From the NCBI GenBank assembly GCA_015067565.1, contig SVMF01000008.1, positions 1-64,000 on the forward strand: DNA of 64,000 bases, written 5' to 3'. The notes under the pieces are model-generated. The model ran no database searches and was not told the DNA's origin. It saw nothing but the letters and a program-made list of their open reading frames with translations. Positions 58,611-64,000 of this stretch are shown in pieces. Both the position numbers and the translations under genes were made by a program. This DNA comes from Oscillospiraceae bacterium. GTDB lineage: Bacteria; Bacillota; Clostridia; Oscillospirales; Oscillospiraceae. Positions within the stretch are counted from its first letter, which is position 1; the number at the start of each line of letters is the position of its first letter.

Positions 58611-60191
58611 ATGAAACTCAAAAACATTCTATGGGGCGGTGATAAGCCCGGTCGCGCCGTCACACTCGGTATCCAGCACGTTTTCGCCATGTTTGGTTCC
58701 ACCGTTCTGGTTCCCACTCTGACCGGCCTCGATCCCGCAGTTACCTTGCTATGCATGGGTATCGGCACCCTGATCTTCCACCTGATCACAAACTTTAAGG
58801 TTCCCGCTTTTATGGGCTCGAGCTTTGCGTTCATCGCCGCCATCTGTGCCGTCGCTTCATACTGCAAGAAACACAACGTGGAGGGAAGCTTCTCTTCCTA
58901 TGTTGGCATCGGCATTATGGCTTCAGGTATTTTGTATCTGATTCTTGCCGGCATGGTTAAGCTTTTCGGTGCAAAGCGCATCACCAGCTTCTTCCCCCCG
59001 ATCGTCACCGGTTGTATGATCATCATCATCGGCATGATGCTTGCTCCGACCGCTATGAGCAATGTTACCACCGTACAGGGTGATTTTGCACAGGGCACTG
59101 TTCTCGTTGCAACATTAAACGAAGACGAAACTCCCTTGGAAGAAAACGGTTTCTATAAGATGCAGCAGCTCGACGCCAAAGGAAATGTTGTTATCGAAGG
59201 ATGGGTAAATTCCGATAACCTTAAATACACTCCGGATGTTAATGCTGACGAAATTAACGACATCAAGGAATATAAGAACAGCGGTGCCGACTATACTGTC
59301 ATGTCCACAAGTGGTGTTTCAATGTTGGAAGAGCCAACTGCTGACTCTGCTACGATCAGCGGAACGCAAACTTGGAAGAACTGGGTTGTTGCGTGCTTCA
59401 CCATTCTGGTTATCATCTGCGTCATGTTCTTCGTCCGTGGCTTCTTCAAGCTCATTCCTATCTTGATCGGTATCGTTGCAGGTTATCTGCTCTCCTTGGC
59501 TCTGGGCATGGTCAATACCGCTCCCCTTGCTTCGGCTGCATGGTTCCATCTGCCCGAAGTCACTCTCCCGACCTTCTCTGACATGGGCGCAGTCGGCTAT
59601 GCTATCACATTGATTGCACCGATCGCTGTCGTTACCTTCGTTGAGCACGTTGGCGACATCACCGCAAATGGTGCGGTCACCGGCCATAATTACATTGAAG
59701 ATCCCGGCCTGCATCGCACTCTCTTCGGTTGCGGCCTCGCTTCTGTCTTCTCCGGCGCTATGGGCGGCCCCGCTGCCACTACTTATTCCGAAAACACCGG
59801 TGTTCTTGCCGCGACTCGTAACTACAACCCCGCAACGCTTCGTATTGCCGCTGTATTTGCAATTGCACTTTCCCTTTTCGGTAAGGTCAGCGGCGTCCTG
59901 ACCACCATTCCAACCCCGGTTATGGGTGGTGTCTCCATCGTTCTGTTCGGTATGATCGCTTCCGTCGGTCTGCGTATGCTCATTGAGAACAAAGTCGACT
60001 TCACCAAGAGCTACAACACTGTCATCGCAGCGGTTATGCTCGTCATCGGCCTTGGCCTCAAGGACGGTCTCTCCTTTGGTAACTTCGAGATCAGCTCCAC
60101 CGCTTTGGCAGCTGTCCTCGGCGTTATCCTGGCAAAAGTTCTTCCGAAGTATGATGCTGACGAAAGAGCAACCATGAAAGCTCAAAAGTAA
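58611..60191 (+). CDS. uraA: NCS2 uracil/xanthine permease with extra domain
   Basis: A 526-residue NCS2-family nucleobase transporter. QHVFAMFGSTVLVPTLTGLDP at the N-terminus, GSSFAFIAAI, VEHVGDITANGAV and GGPAATTYSENTGVLAATRNY are family signatures, with about 14 membrane segments. Most UraA proteins have about 420-440 residues. Here about 100 hydrophilic residues (about 150-253) are inserted between APTAMSNV and WKNWVVAC. Its segment EENGFYKMQQL..EGWVNSDNLKY resembles a bacterial SH3 fold. AAGGAGG lies 5-6 bases before the ATG at 58611. Uracil is the most likely substrate; xanthine is possible. A single gene with its own promoter and terminator. Confidence 0.88.
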   Translation: MKLKNILWGGDKPGRAVTLGIQHVFAMFGSTVLVPTLTGLDPAVTLLCMGIGTLIFHLITNFKVPAFMGSSFAFIAAICAVASYCKKHNVEGSFSSYVGIGIMASGILYLILAGMVKLFGAKRITSFFPPIVTGCMIIIIGMMLAPTAMSNVTTVQGDFAQGTVLVATLNEDETPLEENGFYKMQQLDAKGNVVIEGWVNSDNLKYTPDVNADEINDIKEYKNSGADYTVMSTSGVSMLEEPTADSATISGTQTWKNWVVACFTILVIICVMFFVRGFFKLIPILIGIVAGYLLSLALGMVNTAPLASAAWFHLPEVTLPTFSDMGAVGYAITLIAPIAVVTFVEHVGDITANGAVTGHNYIEDPGLHRTLFGCGLASVFSGAMGGPAATTYSENTGVLAATRNYNPATLRIAAVFAIALSLFGKVSGVLTTIPTPVMGGVSIVLFGMIASVGLRMLIENKVDFTKSYNTVIAAVMLVIGLGLKDGLSFGNFEISSTALAAVLGVILAKVLPKYDADERATMKAQK

Positions 60192-60212
60192 TTTCTCCAA
60201 TACCTATAAACA

Positions 60213-60249
60213 AAGCACCGATAGGCTATGCCTATTGGTGCTTTTGCTT
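60213..60249 (+). terminator. terminator of uraA
   Basis: AAGCACCGATAGG (60213-60225) pairs with CCTATTGGTGCTT (60231-60243), followed by TTGCTT on the plus strand. Confidence 0.85.
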
Positions 60250-60293
60250 GCCTTCATATATCAATTTCTAATAAACGATTGAATCGTTTTATT

Positions 60294-60312
60294 AGGCCGC
60301 TTACAGCGGCCG
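60294..60312. repeat. duplicated hairpin, left copy (element B)
   Basis: AGGCCGCTTACAGCGGCCG, identical to 60568-60586. GGCCGC and GCGGCC pair around TTACA. Confidence 0.85.
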
Positions 60313-60567
60313 CAGAGTGTCAAAAAAGTCACCAATCGTCAAAATGCAAATTTTGGGCGGTTGGAGATCTGTGTTCAAATAAGCGATTGCGAACATATCT
60401 CCGATACAGCAAAAAAGCACTTCAAATGCTTGCTGCGCAAGGCATTTTGACTTACATCGCAAACCGAGCTCTACCGTACCATCGTACGCCGACGCGCTCG
60501 GTTTGCTCGTCTTGACGACTTTTAGAACTCTGACAGTCTGTCGAAAATCAAGTTTTTCGACAGACTG
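60313..60567 (+). mobile_element. MITE-like hairpin-flanked element B
   Basis: 255 bp, about 94% identical by eye to element A (27786-28041), same orientation and same ends (CAGAGTGTCAAAAAAGT to GTTTTTCGACAGACTG). The internal stems are kept, though the first has lost a pair. It carries only short shadow reading frames. Confidence 0.8.
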
Positions 60568-60586
60568 AGGCCGCTTACAGCGGCCG
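60568..60586. repeat. duplicated hairpin, right copy (element B)
   Basis: Identical 19 bases to 60294-60312. In the unoccupied relative at 7264-7412 a single different hairpin occupies this position. Confidence 0.85.
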
Positions 60587-60712
60587 GCAGCGTAGCCGCA
60601 AGAAATGTTGTACCATACTTTTCTTGCCGCCTTTGGGGTGCAGGTTATACATCCTACAATCAAAAGATTTATTTTGATCAAGACACAGTATGATATGTGT
60701 ATACGAATGAAT

Positions 60713-60742
60713 ACCCCCGATAGGATTGCTCCTATCGGGGGC
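60713..60742 (-). terminator. terminator of second giant surface gene
   Basis: CCCCCGATAGG (60714-60724) pairs with CCTATCGGGGG (60731-60741), 18 bases after the stop. The T-tract is weak on the minus side and better on the plus side. Confidence 0.6.
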
Positions 60743-60759
60743 GATTTTCATTGTCGGTA

Positions 60760-63700
60760 TTAGCCGCCGTTCATGTAAGCTGCGACAGAATCACCGTAGA
60801 TGAGCATTGCGTTAAGCATCTCGATCTTGGCTGCATCGGAGGTTGTGCGGGTAGCCGCAACATAGCTCTCGATGCTCCATGTGGCAGTCTGAGAAACTGC
60901 AGTATTGCCATCGTACAGGGTGACAGTGATGAGTCTTCTCATCTGCTTTGCAGCAACATCGTCAAAGTCAGCAGAGACCATAACACCGTTGCGCATTTCA
61001 GCAGGCAATTCCTTGATGACGTTACCGGTCAATGCATCTCTGACCACAAACTTCATATTTGCAACATTTGCACCCGGAATGATCGAGCTCAGCGTCAAGG
61101 TGACTCTGGACTTCAGAACAACGCTTGTGTTCAGGATCTTGCCGCTGCCAGAAGCAGAAGACTGGTTCTTTGCAGCTGCCATGGCCTGCGTACCGTAAGA
61201 GAGATGTTCATCGGTCAAGTCGTCGGTCACGATGTTATCGGTGTCGTAGTCCAGGTAGTTCTGTGCAACAGCACCGTACTTGAGCATATCGACATACATG
61301 GTTCTCTGCAGGGCCGGCAGCTCTTCTGTGTTCAATCTGTTGATCAGATAGTCCTTAATGGAGGTGGTCTGCGTCGGGCCATAGTAGATGGTGCCGTCCG
61401 TATGCACACCGTAGAGCGTGACGGAGAACTTGTCACCCATTTCCTTGGCATTGATGCCGGTAAAGGGAGCTCTGTAGTTGAACGGATTCTGTGCGTTCGG
61501 GAACGGAACGAAGCTCTCGTCACGACCTGCGCCATAAACCGTCTTGATGGACTCGCCACCAGCAACGTTCTTCTCAACGACAAGGTAGAAGTCGGTGAAC
61601 TTGCTGATCTGCGTCTTTGCAACGGTGAAGACGACACTCATGTCAGCTCCGACGGTTATAGCCATCTGAGGTTCGAGCGTCTTGTCATAGATCTCGACCG
61701 GAGCAACATACTCGGGCTGACCGCAGATACATGCTCCATCCACGAAGTTGTGAGCTTCAGCCACGGAGTAAGAGCACTTCGTGCAGTATACGGTATGGTC
61801 GTCAATCTCGTTGGTATAAGCGATATTATGGCCGGTAGCTTCAATCACTACATAAGAATCCGGAACAGACCACTGGCAGTTTGCATCCATAAACAGCACA
61901 TCGCAGATGGTGCAGACATAGTGAGCCTGGTAGCCGTTTTCCGTACAGGTGGCATTCAGCTTTGCACGATGCTCCGCATCATGGCCGTAAGCAGCGATTG
62001 CCTCCTCATAGCTGTCACCGCAGTTTGCGCAGGTAAAGGTCTTGACACCGTCTTCCGTGCAGGAAGCCTCAGTGGTAACCTTGCCGGTGTAGCGGTGAGA
62101 CAGCTTCGGCAGTTCAAAGAAGCCTTCAGGAACTGCATAGGCAGCCTCAGCATCTAAGAACTGTGCGTGGCAGTACACGCACTCGTAGTGAGCATCAGTA
62201 CCCACAGAAGTGCAGGTTGCAGGAACCTTAGCACGATAGACCGTGCTGTGACCGCTCTTTGCAATCGTCTCAACGATCGTGTGGCCGCATTCGACACAAA
62301 CAGAGGTCTTAGAGCCTTCGGTCACGCAGTTGCCTTCCACAATAGTGACATTGTAGTCGTGATCATTGACCGGGACGAACTCATCTCTGAAGGAATCACC
62401 ACAATTATCGCAGGTATAGATCGTATAGCCAACCTCTTCACAAGTCGGATCAACAACCTCGAAGCTGTAGGAGTGGCCGAGTGCCGAGACATAGTCTTCC
62501 TTATAGCTGTATCCACAGCCGCTGCAGGCGAAGGTGGTGAAGCCCTCTGCCTCACAGGTCGGCTCGGTCAGAGTCGGAATAAAGTCATGGCCGTCAGCAG
62601 AAATCGCCTCAGTTCTCTTGTAATCACAATCATAGCAGCTGTAGGTGATAATGCCGGCGCTCTGGCAGGTAGCCGGAGTGGTGATCTCGCCCTCATCCCA
62701 GGTATGCTCCTCGATATCGAGTGCGTAGCCGCAGGAACAAGCACTAAAGTGGCCTTCCTCGTTGCCGGTGGTCTCGAACTCATGCGGAGCATCCTCAAAT
62801 GCTGCATAGAGCTCGACGTCCTTCGTAAAGGTAGCAGTCTCAAGATCGACGAACTGTCCGTTTGCATTCTTCCAACCAACGAAGTCATAGTGCGACTCGT
62901 CGTTGTACTCGAGCATCGGCAATGCACCGACATAGGAGATCTTCTCATTGGAGTGGACGATGGAAGTACTCAGCAGGTGCTGATCCTCGCCGTAGAAGTA
63001 GACAAAGCTGATATCGTCCATCTTCGGTCCGACATAGATGTAATCGTAAGTGACAGAGGCTTCCTCTCCCGTCGAAGAGATGACATCATTGATGACGAGA
63101 TGGATGGAGGTAATCTTGTTATAACCCTGCAGGAACTGATTCGTCGGCATCGTGACAGTGATGTATTCACCGCTGGTCAGGTCAGCCTCAGTCAGGTTGT
63201 AAGTCAGGAAGTCCGTGCCGATCGGCTGGGTCTCTTCGTCAAGGACGAACTTAACAGAGAAGCTGGGCTTTGCCTCGCCCTCGTCGTTGTGGGCGCACAG
63301 GCCAGTCATCTTGAAGCGGACCTGAACCATCTCGACATTGCTCGGGTTAAAGTTGAGCGGTCTGTTCAGCATGGTCGGGCCGTCTGCATTGATCTGCAGG
63401 TACGGGTTCTTGCCGGTAACGACCGTCTTCATCGTGCCGAGTTCGTTGTCGAAGACCGGCAGCTGGTTACGGTTTTCGTTCACACCCCAACCGCCGATGT
63501 CATAGTTGTAGAAACCATAGACATAGGTATCATAGCGGTCGCGGGCCGTGTTGTTGTTCTTGAAGTCGAAGGTCAGGTTTTCTCTGAGCGCAGACGGCTT
63601 GGTATCAGCAGGTCCGACATAGATGTAGTCGAAGATGATCTTCCCGAGGCCGGTGCCATCGTCACTAATACCATCCATCTGCGGACGGATTGCGGAGATA

Positions 63701-64000
63701 ATGTTGCCCTTCATGCTGGTAAGAGATGCGCTCACGGTGATATATTCATCTCTCGCAAAGATCGTGCTGTCCACACCGCTCAGGTTAACGCCTTGCGTAC
63801 CGGTGTTGATCTCGTTGGTCATGAAGTAAGCCTTCAGTTGCGGTGTACCGCTTGCAACCAGATGCTCCGTCTTAAAGCGAATCTCAACGACATCACCTGC
63901 AACGACCGGGTACTCCAGTGGCAGCTGATCCAGACCGCCACCTACGGTAGTTGTCTGAGCAAATGCGTAAGTTCCGGAGATGTTTCCGATGGACATGGTG
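60760..64000 (-). CDS. giant surface protein with Cys-pair repeats (5' cut by window)
   Basis: At least 1078 residues; the frame runs off the right edge. The first Met inside (63996) has no signal peptide, so the N-terminus is missing. Visible parts: two beta-sandwich, possibly glycan-binding, modules each ending FDYIYVGP/YDYIYVGP; an InlB-like B-repeat (YDFVGWKNANGQFVD); and about eight Cys-pair repeats of the form C..CGY ... GH ... CTE.G. A C-terminal module of about 310 residues is about 55-60% identical by eye to the end of the 198-7133 protein (TMYVDMLKYGAVAQNY, LNTSVVLKSRVTLTLS, DFDDVAAKQMRRLITVTLYD, SVAAYM near the end). There is no LPXTG or SLH. It is probably secreted; binding role and anchoring are unknown. 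Confidence 0.85.
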   Translation of the reverse strand, partial: TMSIGNISGTYAFAQTTTVGGGLDQLPLEYPVVAGDVVEIRFKTEHLVASGTPQLKAYFMTNEINTGTQGVNLSGVDSTIFARDEYITVSASLTSMKGNIISAIRPQMDGISDDGTGLGKIIFDYIYVGPADTKPSALRENLTFDFKNNNTARDRYDTYVYGFYNYDIGGWGVNENRNQLPVFDNELGTMKTVVTGKNPYLQINADGPTMLNRPLNFNPSNVEMVQVRFKMTGLCAHNDEGEAKPSFSVKFVLDEETQPIGTDFLTYNLTEADLTSGEYITVTMPTNQFLQGYNKITSIHLVINDVISSTGEEASVTYDYIYVGPKMDDISFVYFYGEDQHLLSTSIVHSNEKISYVGALPMLEYNDESHYDFVGWKNANGQFVDLETATFTKDVELYAAFEDAPHEFETTGNEEGHFSACSCGYALDIEEHTWDEGEITTPATCQSAGIITYSCYDCDYKRTEAISADGHDFIPTLTEPTCEAEGFTTFACSGCGYSYKEDYVSALGHSYSFEVVDPTCEEVGYTIYTCDNCGDSFRDEFVPVNDHDYNVTIVEGNCVTEGSKTSVCVECGHTIVETIAKSGHSTVYRAKVPATCTSVGTDAHYECVYCHAQFLDAEAAYAVPEGFFELPKLSHRYTGKVTTEASCTEDGVKTFTCANCGDSYEEAIAAYGHDAEHRAKLNATCTENGYQAHYVCTICDVLFMDANCQWSVPDSYVVIEATGHNIAYTNEIDDHTVYCTKCSYSVAEAHNFVDGACICGQPEYVAPVEIYDKTLEPQMAITVGADMSVVFTVAKTQISKFTDFYLVVEKNVAGGESIKTVYGAGRDESFVPFPNAQNPFNYRAPFTGINAKEMGDKFSVTLYGVHTDGTIYYGPTQTTSIKDYLINRLNTEELPALQRTMYVDMLKYGAVAQNYLDYDTDNIVTDDLTDEHLSYGTQAMAAAKNQSSASGSGKILNTSVVLKSRVTLTLSSIIPGANVANMKFVVRDALTGNVIKELPAEMRNGVMVSADFDDVAAKQMRRLITVTLYDGNTAVSQTATWSIESYVAATRTTSDAAKIEMLNAMLIYGDSVAAYMNGG

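Larger units (their letters stand above)
60268..60665. repeat. intergenic repeat H, interrupted copy
   Basis: The outer parts match 7264-7412: TAATAAACGATTGAATCG at the left, then GGCAGCGTAGCCGC, AAGAAATGTTGTACCATAC and GGTGCAGGTTATACATCC at the right. Element B and one extra hairpin copy lie inside it. With 60192-60759 this is the only long stretch here without a gene. Confidence 0.7.

Noticed and set aside
60751-62157. A 468-codon plus-strand frame opposite the second surface protein, with a similar one at 90-1121 opposite the LRR protein.
   Set aside because: Both are antisense to the shared C-terminal module. Their likeness to each other only reflects the homology of the sense strands.

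Overview
The window looks like chromosomal DNA of an anaerobic Firmicute, most likely a gut Clostridia member near Ruminococcaceae/Oscillospiraceae. This rests on Gram-positive style operons with strong AGGAGG ribosome binding sites, near-consensus sigma-A promoters, an S-layer (SLH) subtilase, NrdR, a DUF6514-like small protein, an Enterococcus/Clostridium-type ethanolamine operon with PduL as phosphotransacylase, and very large secreted repeat proteins. GC content is intermediate except in a small AT-rich accessory island. The genus cannot be fixed from the sequence alone.

Layout. 198-7133 (-): a giant BspA-like leucine-rich-repeat surface protein. 7536-26653 (-): a dense housekeeping block, apparently three transcription units: rpsU; smc-ftsY-rph-rdgB-yhbY-nadD/yqeK-lcp-rsfS-leuS; and trmH-dprA-topA-trmFO-plsX-rnc. 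26791-27711 (+): an AEC-family permease. 27712-29878: an accessory island with a MITE-like element, a broken IS3-type transposase and a CPBP membrane protease. 29879-30379 (-): five tRNAs (Val, Asp, Phe, Gly, Cys). 30496-32408 (-): yerC-methyltransferase-hslO. 32561-37285 (-): a 1574-residue SLH-anchored subtilase. 37486-38418 (-): a zinc-ribbon/CFI-box protein. 38552-48499 (+): a 12-gene ethanolamine microcompartment operon (eutG-A-B-C-L-E-M-T, pduL, accessory gene, eutN-H). 48702-49625 (-): a GT2 glycosyltransferase. 49741-56145 (+): a tightly overlapping operon ansA-DUF2284-copA(Z)-tcdA-cysK-trmH. 56301-57991 (-): nrdR and a polysaccharide deacetylase. 58053-58331 (-): a small DUF6514-like protein. 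58611-60191 (+): a uracil-permease homologue. 60760-64000 (-): a second giant surface protein, cut by the window edge.

The eut operon would take up ethanolamine (EutH), cleave it with an adenosylcobalamin lyase (EutBC, cofactor from EutT, reactivation by EutA) and process acetaldehyde inside a protein shell (EutL/M/N) by EutE, EutG and PduL.

The most unusual signal is a family of small non-coding elements (three copies of 175-256 bp, plus fragments). They have related inverted ends (CAGWSTGTCRAAAAA-like) and lie in or next to transcription-terminator hairpins. Each complete copy is flanked by a 19-31 bp direct duplication of the whole hairpin. One copy sits inside another intergenic repeat whose unoccupied relative is also in the window. 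A second notable signal is a C-terminal module of about 310 residues shared by the two giant surface proteins. A third is a CopA-CopZ fusion that keeps an internal ribosome binding site for a free chaperone.
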